DNA of 17,600 bases from an uncultured Alphaproteobacteria bacterium. GTDB lineage: Bacteria; Pseudomonadota; Alphaproteobacteria; Sphingomonadales; Sphingomonadaceae. Made by a program: the position numbers and the translations under genes. Shown piece after piece: positions 1 through 7,054 of the stretch. The notes below the pieces were generated by a model. That model did no database searches, had not been told where the DNA came from, and saw only the letters and a program-made list of their open reading frames with translations. Every line of letters starts with the position of its first letter. The first letter of the stretch is position 1. The stretch spans positions 1-17,600 of the forward strand of contig CAJAHV010000244.1 of NCBI GenBank assembly GCA_903939555.1, given 5' to 3'.

Positions 1-836
1 ATGCCGTTCATCGATACGTCCACACCGCTCACATCGATCTTTTCATCCTTGCCGGTGAACAGATCATCATACCGCGCCAGATAGGTGCCGGTGGTCCCGA
101 TGTAACGGAAAAACGTCCCCAATGGCCCGTCGTTGTTGAAGCTGAGCGAGAGGGTGCAAATCGCGCCGCCAGCCGATTTCAGCTGGATAGACATATCCAT
201 GGCGATGCCCAGTTCCGGGTGCAGCGGCCCGGCCAGCACATTGGCCGCCACCACCGCTTCGCCGGTCTGATAGGCAAACAGATCAACCGTGTGGGCGGCG
301 TGGTGCCACAACAGATGATCGGTCCAGCTGCGTGCTTGGCCCTTGGCATTCATGTTCTGGCGGCGAAAGAAATAGGTCTGCACGTCCATTTGCTGGATGG
401 CGAATTCGCCCGCCGTGATGCGCTGGCGCACCCATTGGTGGCTGGGGTTAAATCGGCGGGTGTGACCCACCATGCAGACCAGCCCGGTGTGCTGCTGCAT
501 CGCGGCAACCGCTTCGGCATCGGCCAAGCTGTCGGCCAACGGGATTTCGACTTGCACATGCTTGCCTGCCGCCATGCACTGCAGCGCCTGCGCCGCATGC
601 ATCTGGGTGGGGGTGCACAGGATGACGGCATCGACATCGTCACGCGCCAGGCTGTCGGCCAGATCGGTGCAGGCGTGGCCAATGCCATAGGTTGCTGCAA
701 TGGCCTGTGTCGGCTCCAGCCGCCGGCCCACCAGCGAGGTGACACTGACACCGTCAATCAGTTTCAGCGCATCCAGATGCTTTTCGCCAAAGGCGCCAGC
801 ACCGGCAAGCGCGATACGAAGGGGTTTCACACTCAT
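1..836 (-). CDS. ligC: 4-carboxy-2-hydroxymuconate-6-semialdehyde dehydrogenase (partial, 3' end outside window)
   Basis: LigC oxidises, with NAD(P)+, the cyclic hemiacetal form of the ring-cleavage product of protocatechuate to 2-pyrone-4,6-dicarboxylate in the cytoplasm. 278 codons are visible; the family is about 315 residues, so roughly 37 C-terminal residues lie beyond base 1. The protein begins MSVKPLRIALAGAGAFG, a Rossmann motif (Gly12, Gly14, Gly17). Next come the Gfo/Idh/MocA segments CTPTQMHA (around residue 74), GKHVQVEIPLAD, VGHTRRFNPSHQW and the catalytic-region stretch DHLLWHHAAHTVDLF. The usual EKP motif of the superfamily reads EIP here, as in my recollection of SYK-6 LigC. 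The ATG at 836 overlaps the ligB stop (ATGA), which fixes the start and suggests coupled translation. It is the last visible gene of the leftward operon. Confidence 0.95.
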   Translation of the reverse strand, partial: MSVKPLRIALAGAGAFGEKHLDALKLIDGVSVTSLVGRRLEPTQAIAATYGIGHACTDLADSLARDDVDAVILCTPTQMHAAQALQCMAAGKHVQVEIPLADSLADAEAVAAMQQHTGLVCMVGHTRRFNPSHQWVRQRITAGEFAIQQMDVQTYFFRRQNMNAKGQARSWTDHLLWHHAAHTVDLFAYQTGEAVVAANVLAGPLHPELGIAMDMSIQLKSAGGAICTLSLSFNNDGPLGTFFRYIGTTGTYLARYDDLFTGKDEKIDVSGVDVSMNG

Positions 837-1675
837 GTTACAGGCTCCAGAATGATATGACCGACGGCGGTGTTCGATGCCGGCACGTGATAATGGCGGT
901 GCAGCGCCCGCGTGGCAGGGCCCAGCGCGCCGCGCATGATCAGCCACATCACCATTTCAATGCCTTCGCTGCCGGTTTCGCGCAGATATTCGATGTGCGG
1001 AATGCGGCGCAGATGGTCGCTGTCGCCCACCATCCCGTCCAGAAAGCGATTGTCCCATTCGCGGTTGATCAGGCCGGCGCGCGGGCCCTGAATCTGATGG
1101 CTCATGCCGCCGGTGCCCCACACCTGCACGTTCAGATCTTCCGGGAAACTGGCCACGGCACGGGCAATCGCCTCCCCCAGCGCCCAGCAGCGGTTGCCCG
1201 TTGGCGGCGGATAGGTGACGACGTTCACCGCCAGCGGAATCACCTTGGCCGGCCATTCCGGCAAAGCCCCGAAACAAGCTGACAATGGCACGGTCAGGCC
1301 GTGATCCACGTCCATCTCGTTGATGATCGTCATGTCGAATTCGTCCAAAATCAGGCTTTGGGCGATGTGCCATGCCAGTTCGGGGTGGCCGATCACATCG
1401 GGCACCGGCCGCGGCCCCCAGCCTTCGTCCGCCGGCTTGAACCGCTCGCCGCAGCCGATGGCAAAGGTCGGGATGATCTTCATGTCGAACGCCGACGCGT
1501 GATCATTGTACACCAGAATGATCACGTCGGGCTTCGTCTGCGCCAGCCATTGGCGCGTCCAGTCATATCCGGCAAACAGCGGCTGCCAATAGGGTTCATC
1601 GGTCTTGCCCAGATCCATGGCGACACCGATCGCGGGCACATGGCTGGTGGCCAATCCATTGGTGATGCGTGCCAT
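833..1675 (-). CDS. ligB: Protocatechuate 4,5-dioxygenase, beta (catalytic) subunit
   Basis: Catalytic subunit of the Fe(II) extradiol dioxygenase that opens protocatechuate between C4 and C5 to 4-carboxy-2-hydroxymuconate-6-semialdehyde; it works with LigA. The 280 residues match the LigB family over the whole length. Seen directly: His12 in the segment ATSHVPA, His59 in VYNDHASAF and Glu240 in GSEGIEMVM correspond to the known iron ligands (His12, His61, Glu242 in SYK-6 LigB), and His193 in GGMSHQ corresponds to the active-site base His195. The protein stops about 20 residues earlier than SYK-6 LigB (302 aa) and lacks its C-terminal tail. The ATG lies 3 bases after the ligA stop, with a purine-rich GGAAGGGA upstream; the stop overlaps ligC by 4 bases. 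Confidence 0.97.
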   Translation of the reverse strand: MARITNGLATSHVPAIGVAMDLGKTDEPYWQPLFAGYDWTRQWLAQTKPDVIILVYNDHASAFDMKIIPTFAIGCGERFKPADEGWGPRPVPDVIGHPELAWHIAQSLILDEFDMTIINEMDVDHGLTVPLSACFGALPEWPAKVIPLAVNVVTYPPPTGNRCWALGEAIARAVASFPEDLNVQVWGTGGMSHQIQGPRAGLINREWDNRFLDGMVGDSDHLRRIPHIEYLRETGSEGIEMVMWLIMRGALGPATRALHRHYHVPASNTAVGHIILEPVT

Positions 1676-1678
1676 GAC

Positions 1679-2080
1679 TCAGTTCCCTTCCCGGATCGAC
1701 CGCACGCCCTGCGGGGAACGCCCACCGGCCAGCATCATCGCCTGATAATCCGCCACGCTCATCCCCGTCATCGTGCTCACGGCCTGGACGAACGACAGGC
1801 CATCGGTGGAAAAAACCTTGGCCAAGAAATAGATGTTGCCGCCAAGATCCAGCAGCCGATTGTAATCGCGCGCCAGCACGGCTGCCCGTTGATCGTCGGT
1901 CAATGGCCAGTCGGCCAGGTAGGCGGCCTCATCGGCTTTCCAGCGCGCCCGGTTTTCGGGCTTCATCAGGCTCATGCAGAACTGGTTGAGATGATAGCCC
2001 TTGCGCGCCCGCGCCGCCGTATAGACGCGGGTGCCGGGGATATCGTCGAGTTCGGCCAGATACTGGTGAATATCCGTCAT
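1679..2080 (-). CDS. ligA: Protocatechuate 4,5-dioxygenase, alpha (small) subunit
   Basis: Small subunit that closes over the LigB active site; established for the LigAB family. About 133 residues, close to the usual 139. Seen: the N-terminal stretch DIHQYLAELDDIPGTRVYTA, then KGYHLNQFCMSLM (about residues 27-39) and GGNIYFLAKVFSTDG, all typical of LigA. Two starts are possible: ATG at 2080, sharing one base with the ligJ stop (TGATG), or GTG at 2083. A GAAGGAG-like ribosome site sits about 11 nt before the ATG and 8 nt before the GTG, so the GTG adds only one Met and cannot be excluded. It lies between ligJ and ligB in the leftward operon, and the one-base overlap with ligJ suggests coupled translation. 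Confidence 0.95.
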   Translation of the reverse strand: MTDIHQYLAELDDIPGTRVYTAARARKGYHLNQFCMSLMKPENRARWKADEAAYLADWPLTDDQRAAVLARDYNRLLDLGGNIYFLAKVFSTDGLSFVQAVSTMTGMSVADYQAMMLAGGRSPQGVRSIREGN

Positions 2081-3114
2081 CACAGGCCGCGCTCCTTCAA
2101 TTTTGTATCCAGGCGCGGGAACACCCGGCGGCTGTTGTGCTCGAATATTGCGGCGCGCGCATCATCGCTGATCGGCAGCGCATCGACATAGCGTTTGGTG
2201 TCGTCAAAATATTGCCCGGTCGTGGGATCGATGCCGCGCACAGCGCCCACCATTTCGCTGCCGAACAGGATGTTTTTCGGGTCGATCACCTCAGCCAGCA
2301 AATTCACCCCCGGCTGGTGATAGACGCAGGTGTCGAAGAACACGTTGTTCATCAGATGGCCTGACAGATCGGGCTTTTTCAGCATGTCGGCCAGTCCCCG
2401 ATAGCGTCCCCAATGATAGGGCACCGCGCCGCCGCCGTGCGGAATGATGAAACGCAAGGTGGGGAAACGGCAGAACAGATCGCCTTCCAGTAATTGCATG
2501 AACGCGATGGTATCGGCAGCGATATAGTAAGCGCCGGTGGCGTGCATGGCCGGATTGCAGCTGCCCGAAACATGGATCATCGCCGGCACATCCAGTTCCA
2601 CCATCGCTTCATAAAACGGGAACCAGAACGGATCGGTGAGCGGCGGCGAACGGAAATGGCCGCCGCCGGGATCGGGATTGAGATTGCAGCCGATGAAGCC
2701 AAGTTCAGTAACGCAGCGCTTCAGTTCGGTGATGGCGCTGGACAGATCAGCCTCTGGCGATTGCGGCAGCATGCACACGCCGGCGAACGCATCAGGGTAC
2801 AGGCCAACAACGCGCGCAATCAGATCATTGCAGGCCCGCGCCCACGGCGCCGCCACCGACTGATCGCCCACATGAGGAGCCATGGCACTGGCGCGCGGCG
2901 AAAAGATCGTCATGTCCGCTCCGCGCTCGCGGATCAGGCGCAGCTGGTTCTTGTCGATGGTCTCCCGAATCTCGTCGTCGCTGATCGCGGGATAGGGCGG
3001 GGTCGCCGTCCCAGCCTTGTGGGCGGCCTTTTGCGCCTCGCGCCAAGCATCATGCGCCGCCGGCGCCGTGGTATAATGGCCGTGGCAATCGATTACCAAT
3101 GGCTGCCTTGTCAT
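2080..3114 (-). CDS. ligJ: 4-oxalomesaconate hydratase
   Basis: LigJ adds water to the isomerised 4-oxalomesaconate, giving 4-carboxy-4-hydroxy-2-oxoadipate, the substrate of LigK. The 344 residues are an amidohydrolase-2 (TIM barrel) protein of normal LigJ length. Seen: the metal motif DCHGHY (His11, His13), SPRASAMAPHVGDQS (residues 72-86), GCNLNPDPGGGHF, His181 in AMIHVSGSC, His226 in IPHGGGAVPYHW and Glu287 in LFGSEMVG. In the characterised LigJ, two N-terminal His, one His and one Glu bind zinc; the residues here are in equivalent positions. The ATG overlaps the stop of the upstream dehydrogenase (ATGA), and the stop overlaps ligA (TGATG). This is the hydratase LigJ and not the lactonase LigI, which is encoded at 7051-7926. 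Confidence 0.96.
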   Translation of the reverse strand: MTRQPLVIDCHGHYTTAPAAHDAWREAQKAAHKAGTATPPYPAISDDEIRETIDKNQLRLIRERGADMTIFSPRASAMAPHVGDQSVAAPWARACNDLIARVVGLYPDAFAGVCMLPQSPEADLSSAITELKRCVTELGFIGCNLNPDPGGGHFRSPPLTDPFWFPFYEAMVELDVPAMIHVSGSCNPAMHATGAYYIAADTIAFMQLLEGDLFCRFPTLRFIIPHGGGAVPYHWGRYRGLADMLKKPDLSGHLMNNVFFDTCVYHQPGVNLLAEVIDPKNILFGSEMVGAVRGIDPTTGQYFDDTKRYVDALPISDDARAAIFEHNSRRVFPRLDTKLKERGL

Positions 3115-3983
3115 GCGGGATTCCTTTTGTTGCCCAGCGCATCATCGATGGCCGCCAGCCGTGTATCCGCATCCAGATCAGGGGCAATGCCCATGCGCCC
3201 CAACCTATCCTGCCAACCTTGCGTGCTGCTTGCCATCGCCGGCGGCACGCCCAGCGCCGAAAGTGTGGCGGCTACCTCGGCCATTTCCTCGGCGCGGCGA
3301 CCGCCATGGCTGGTCATGCGTTCCAACCGATAGGCGATATCTGCCGGCCAGCCCGGCCCCAATGACGCCAATACCTCATCCAGCACGCCGGCGCGCCGGG
3401 CCGCCACCGCACATTCGGCTGCCAGCGCCTCCATGCCCTTCACCATCACTGAACGGATCATCTTGATGGCGCTGGCCTGCCCTGTCTGGCTGCCGACAAT
3501 CTTCACATTGCTGAACCCCAGCGCAGCCAGGGTCGCCGCTGCCGCCGACGCTGCCGGGCCAGACAGCAGCAGCAGGGTCGCGCGACGGCCAGGATGCACG
3601 GGTGCCATCACCGCGACATCGACATGCTGGCCGCCGGCTGCCGCAATCGCCGCGGCCGCTGCCAATTTGGTGGCCGGGGCAACGCTGTTCATGTCCAGAT
3701 ACAATGCGCCCGGGGCCAGAAATGGCGCAGCCGAGCGTGCGGACACCAAAGCTTGCCCGGCCGTCACCAGCGAAACCACGATGTCACCGCCGGTCACCGC
3801 CGTGCCCACGCCGTCCGCGCCCGTGACACGATTGGCAGCATAATCGGCCGCCTTTTGGGCCCGCTGGCCGGGATCATTGGACTTGATGTCGAACGAGGTC
3901 GCTGTCCAGGGCGCGCCATCGCCGGCAAAAGCCATGGCAGCCTCGCCAAAGCCAATAAGGCGCACATCAATCAGACCGTCCAT
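3111..3983 (-). CDS. NAD(P)-dependent oxidoreductase, beta-hydroxyacid dehydrogenase type with DUF1932 domain
   Basis: 290 residues. The N-terminal Rossmann fold shows LIGFGEAA (Gly11, Gly13, residues 9-16) and a hydrophobic strand GGDIVVSLVTAG (65-76). A middle segment VDVAVMAPVHPGRRATLL (121-138) sits where the beta-hydroxyacid dehydrogenase family has its substrate-binding loop. The C-terminal half carries AIKMIRSVMVKGMEAL (172-187), the DUF1932 signature with the likely catalytic Lys174. The fold is that of 6-phosphogluconate or threonate dehydrogenases; the substrate is unknown. None of the textbook Lig steps needs this enzyme, yet it lies between the LysR gene (52-bp gap) and ligJ (4-base ATGA overlap), so it should be co-expressed with ligJABC. 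The start at ATG 3983 leaves a normal Rossmann N-terminus, although the ribosome site is weak. It could handle a side product or a related aromatic acid intermediate; that is inference. Confidence 0.85.
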   Translation of the reverse strand: MDGLIDVRLIGFGEAAMAFAGDGAPWTATSFDIKSNDPGQRAQKAADYAANRVTGADGVGTAVTGGDIVVSLVTAGQALVSARSAAPFLAPGALYLDMNSVAPATKLAAAAAIAAAGGQHVDVAVMAPVHPGRRATLLLLSGPAASAAAATLAALGFSNVKIVGSQTGQASAIKMIRSVMVKGMEALAAECAVAARRAGVLDEVLASLGPGWPADIAYRLERMTSHGGRRAEEMAEVAATLSALGVPPAMASSTQGWQDRLGRMGIAPDLDADTRLAAIDDALGNKRNPA

Positions 3984-4035
3984 GGAGCGGCGGTACCGGA
4001 CGCCGCCAAGTGAGCAAATAGGTTGTGACGCGCCG

Positions 4036-5238
4036 CTATTCGGAAAACGGAAGTGATGCTACAGATGTCGGGCCTGCAACCCGTGCCAGCTCCGCCAGAA
4101 AGCGCCGTTGCACCGGGCTGGGGCGCCAGCCTTCACGCAGCACTACGCCAATGCGGCGGGGGATCAATGGCAGATCTGTTTCCAGCGCCACCAACAGCCC
4201 CGCATCAAGTTCGACCCGCACCTGATCGGGCGACAGCAAGGTGAGGCAATTACTGGCCGACAGCAGTTCGCGGATGGTCATCACCGAACCGCAGGCCACT
4301 GGTGCTGGCGGCGGCGCGGTCGCAAATAGCGCATGCCATTGCGCTGCCAAGGGGGAGCCTTGGCGCCCGATGATCCATGGATATTGCGCCAGATCCGGCG
4401 CCGTGCTGGCACGGCCCGCCAGCGGATGATCTGCTCTGGCGATCACCGCCAATCGGTCCTCGATCAACGGCCATTGCACCAGATCGGGCAGCGACGGTTC
4501 GCGCAGTGCGCCAATCATCAAATCGATGGCGCCGTCTCGCAAAGGTTCTACCAGGTCAGTCCACGCACCCTCAACCACATCCACCTTGATGCCGGGAAAG
4601 GCGGGCAGCACGCGGGCCAGCGCCGCCGGCAACAGGCGCGCCCGTGACAGCGGCATGGCCCCCACCACCAGACGCACAGATGCGTCGGCAGGCAACAGCG
4701 TCTCCAGCCCAGCCGCAAGTTCGGCGGCGGCCAAGCGAAACTGCCGTGCCAACGCCCGCCCGGCGGCGGTGAGCGCCACGCCGCGCGCGCGTCGTTCTGT
4801 AATGGCCCCGCCGGCCAGTCGTTCCAGTTCGCCTACGGCCCGGTGCAGCGCCGGCTGCGAAAGGCCCAGTATCGCTGCAGCGGCGACATAACTGCCGGCA
4901 TCAGCCAGCGTGATGAAGGCGCGCATCTGCGCCATCGAAAGATGGTTCACCGGGTTGAAACCGCGCCGGCCTGAACGCGCCAACGCCGTGGCCAGCCGCT
5001 GTTCCGCCGCCATGATGCGCTGCACCAGCGCCGACCCGGCTAGTGTCGGAACCATGCCGCCTGGATGACGATCGAACAGGCGCAACCCCAGTCGACGTTC
5101 CAGTTGCGCCAGACCCTGCGCTAACGCCGGTTGGCTGATGCCGATGCGCGTCGCCGCCGCGCTCATGCCACCAGCCGCCGCCACAATCGGCAGCGCGCGC
5201 ACATGGCGCAGGTTCAGCTGATACAAAAGCTCCACCAT
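4036..5238 (-). CDS. LysR-type transcriptional regulator with two N-terminal helix-turn-helix domains (LigR-like role)
   Basis: Likely regulator of the two flanking lig operons. Read from the ATG at 5238 it has 400 residues, about 100 more than a normal LysR protein. The first winged HTH covers residues 8-66 (LRHVRALPIVAAAGGMSAAA, then GISQPALAQGLAQLE and LFDR). A second, separate HTH covers residues 100-160 (MAQMRAFITLADAGSYVAAA, then GLSQPALHRAVGELE). The effector-binding part runs from about 187 (VRLVVGAMPLSRARLLP) to 390. A TTG at 5316 would extend the frame, but it would leave only 15 bp before ligK and cover the ligK ribosome site, so ATG 5238 is preferred. It is transcribed away from ligK and heads the ligJABC direction. 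The lig role is inferred from position. The duplicated HTH is seen directly. Confidence 0.88.
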   Translation of the reverse strand: MVELLYQLNLRHVRALPIVAAAGGMSAAATRIGISQPALAQGLAQLERRLGLRLFDRHPGGMVPTLAGSALVQRIMAAEQRLATALARSGRRGFNPVNHLSMAQMRAFITLADAGSYVAAAAILGLSQPALHRAVGELERLAGGAITERRARGVALTAAGRALARQFRLAAAELAAGLETLLPADASVRLVVGAMPLSRARLLPAALARVLPAFPGIKVDVVEGAWTDLVEPLRDGAIDLMIGALREPSLPDLVQWPLIEDRLAVIARADHPLAGRASTAPDLAQYPWIIGRQGSPLAAQWHALFATAPPPAPVACGSVMTIRELLSASNCLTLLSPDQVRVELDAGLLVALETDLPLIPRRIGVVLREGWRPSPVQRRFLAELARVAGPTSVASLPFSE

Positions 5239-5331
5239 CAGACTTAACCATGCCTTATGGACAATTTGCAATTCCGTCTTTGCCGGCGCCGCCAGTTGCG
5301 GCAGCCGGATCGCCAAAGCGGGGAGTCAGTT
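5239..5331. promoter_or_regulatory. Divergent control region between the LysR gene and ligKUI
   Basis: 93 bp separate the LysR start (5238) from the ligK start (5332), and both gene sets must be driven from here. The left half is AT-rich (5241-5275). It contains an inverted repeat CCAT-N5-ATGG at 5248-5260 and a TTGCAA palindrome just to its right, which are candidates for regulator contact. The ligK ribosome site GGGGAG is at 5320-5325, 6 nt before the ATG. No convincing -35/-10 pair was found for either direction. A LysR regulator commonly controls the divergent promoter beside its own gene; that it does so here is inference. Confidence 0.5.
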
Positions 5332-6006
5332 ATGGCCGGAATTGTAGTTCAAAATATCGAACGGGCAGATGCCGCCGTTATCGACGGCCTTGCCGCCGCC
5401 GGTGTCGCCACCGTCCACGAAGCGCAGGGCCGCACCGGTCTGCTGGGTGCCCGCCTCCGCCCGATTTACCCCGGCAGTCGCATTGCCGGCAGTGCGGTCA
5501 CCATCTCCGCACCGCCGGGAGACAATTGGATGCTGCACGTTGCAATCGAACAATTGCAGGCCGGCGACATCCTGGTGCTTGCACCCACATCTCCCTGTGA
5601 AGATGGCTATTTCGGTGATCTGTTGGCCACATCGGCACAGGCCCGTGGTTGCCGGGGGCTTGTGATCGATGCCGGTGTGCGTGACGTTCGTGACCTGCAG
5701 GAAATGGGCTTTCCGGTGTGGTCGCGCGCCATTTTTGCCCAAGGCACGATTAAGGCCACACTGGGCAGCGTCAACGTGCCGATCGTTTGTGCAGGCGCAT
5801 TGATCCAGGCAGGCGATGTGATCGTCGCTGACGACGACGGCGTCTGCGTCGTCCCGGGCGCCGATGCCGCCGCTGTGCTGGTCAAGGCAAAGGCGCGCGA
5901 AGCCGCCGAAGCCGGCAAGCGCGCCCGGCTGGCCGCCGGCGAACTCGGTCTCGATATCTATGCAATGCGCGACAAGCTTGCGGAGATGGGCCTGAAATAT
6001 GTCTGA
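5332..6006 (+). CDS. ligK: 4-carboxy-4-hydroxy-2-oxoadipate aldolase
   Basis: LigK cleaves 4-carboxy-4-hydroxy-2-oxoadipate to pyruvate and oxaloacetate, the last step of the pathway; the family also decarboxylates oxaloacetate. The start is set at ATG 5332, giving 224 residues, because LigK proteins begin with the segment VVQNIERA and a GGGGAG ribosome site lies 6 nt upstream; the frame is open further upstream to another ATG at 5257, which would run through the promoter region. Seen: EAQGRTGLL (residues 30-38), APTSPCEDGYFGDLLATS (84-101) and GLVIDAGVRDVRD (109-121). Asp96, Arg117 and Asp118 form the D-X20-R-D motif that defines the class II HMG/CHA aldolases. ligU starts 8 bases before its stop. 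Confidence 0.96.
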   Translation: MAGIVVQNIERADAAVIDGLAAAGVATVHEAQGRTGLLGARLRPIYPGSRIAGSAVTISAPPGDNWMLHVAIEQLQAGDILVLAPTSPCEDGYFGDLLATSAQARGCRGLVIDAGVRDVRDLQEMGFPVWSRAIFAQGTIKATLGSVNVPIVCAGALIQAGDVIVADDDGVCVVPGADAAAVLVKAKAREAAEAGKRARLAAGELGLDIYAMRDKLAEMGLKYV

Positions 6007-7054
6007 CCCTGTGCCCTGCCTCTGGATGCGTGGCGGCACTTCCAAGGGTGGCTATTTTCTGGCTGCAGATCTGCCGGCCGATCCGGCTGCCCGCGATGCG
6101 CTGCTGCTGCGGGTGATGGGTTCGCCCGATCCGCGCCAGATCGACGGGATGGGCGGCGCGGATCCGCTCACGTCAAAGGTGGCGGTGGTGCGCCGGTCAG
6201 ACAGGCCAGGCATCGATGTCGATTATCTGTTCCTGCAGGTGTTCGTTGATCAGGCCATCGTCAGCGATGGTCAAAATTGCGGCAACATTCTTGCCGGAGT
6301 GGGCCCGTTTGCCATTGAGCGCGGGCTGGTGGCAGCGAACGCAGACGTCACGCCGGTTGCGATCTTCATGGAAAATACTGATCAGGTGGCCGTGGCGCAG
6401 GTGCAGACACCCGGCGGCCGCGTGACCTACAGCGGCGATGCTGCCATCGATGGCGTGCCCGGCACCGCCGCGCCCATCGCGTTGATGTTCCGCGACACCG
6501 CGGGCTCCACGTGCGGCGCGCTGCTGCCGACTGGCAATCTGGTCGATCACGTGGCCGGCACCAAGGTCACGCTGATCGACAACGGCATGCCCTGCATCAT
6601 CATTCTGGCCGAAGATATGGGCATCACCGGTCACGAAAGCCGGGAAGCGCTGGACATAAACACCGGACTGAAGACCCGGCTGGAGGCGATCCGGTTGGCA
6701 GCAGGGCCGTTGATGAACCTGGGTGACGTGACAGACAAATCGGTACCGAAAATGATGTTGGTGGCGCCGCCGGCGGCAGAGGGCAGTCTAGCTGTGCGCA
6801 GCTTCATCCCGCACCGCTGCCACGCCGGCATTGGTGTTCTGGGTGCTGTCAGTGTCGCTACGGCCGCATTGCTGCCGGGCAGTCCTGCTGCTGCCGTGGC
6901 TAATCTACCGACCGGCTCGATCAAGACGATCGTGATCGAACATCCCACCGGGGTGACGGAGTGTGTCGTCACCGTGGACGATGCGGGCCAAGTGGTGGAA
7001 GCTGGCATGTTGCGCACGGCAAGGCTGCTGATGGACGGAAAGGTGTTTGCATGA
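5999..7054 (+). CDS. ligU: 4-oxalomesaconate tautomerase/isomerase (PrpF family)
   Basis: LigU shifts the double bond of 4-oxalomesaconate, the product of LigI, to give the form that LigJ hydrates. 351 residues, PrpF/diaminopimelate-epimerase-like fold, usual length. Seen: CLWMRGGTSKGGYF at residues 7-20, DPLTSKVAVV with Lys60, and GQNCGNILAGVGPF with Cys94. The characterised LigU uses a Lys and a Cys 34 residues apart (Lys66 and Cys100); here the spacing is the same. The C-terminal stretch SFIPHRCHAGIGVLGAVSVA (about 265-284) is also typical of PrpF proteins. The ATG overlaps the end of ligK by 8 bases, and the stop overlaps the ATG of ligI (ATGA), so the three genes form one tightly coupled operon. 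Confidence 0.94.
   Translation: MSDPVPCLWMRGGTSKGGYFLAADLPADPAARDALLLRVMGSPDPRQIDGMGGADPLTSKVAVVRRSDRPGIDVDYLFLQVFVDQAIVSDGQNCGNILAGVGPFAIERGLVAANADVTPVAIFMENTDQVAVAQVQTPGGRVTYSGDAAIDGVPGTAAPIALMFRDTAGSTCGALLPTGNLVDHVAGTKVTLIDNGMPCIIILAEDMGITGHESREALDINTGLKTRLEAIRLAAGPLMNLGDVTDKSVPKMMLVAPPAAEGSLAVRSFIPHRCHAGIGVLGAVSVATAALLPGSPAAAVANLPTGSIKTIVIEHPTGVTECVVTVDDAGQVVEAGMLRTARLLMDGKVFA

Noticed and set aside
219..860. Long plus-strand open frame (213 codons) opposite ligC
   Set aside because: It runs antisense to a well-supported ligC, is rich in His/Arg/Gln as expected for a complementary frame in GC-rich DNA, and resembles no family.
1301..2191. Plus-strand open frame of 296 codons opposite ligB/ligA/ligJ
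   Set aside because: It crosses three confirmed genes on the other strand and has the composition of a shadow frame.
2494..3333. Plus-strand open frame of 279 codons opposite ligJ and the dehydrogenase
   Set aside because: Antisense to two recognised genes; no domain pattern.
5239..5316. N-terminal extension of the LysR protein from TTG 5316
   Set aside because: It would leave no room for a ligK promoter, and the added residues precede the natural start of a LysR HTH domain.
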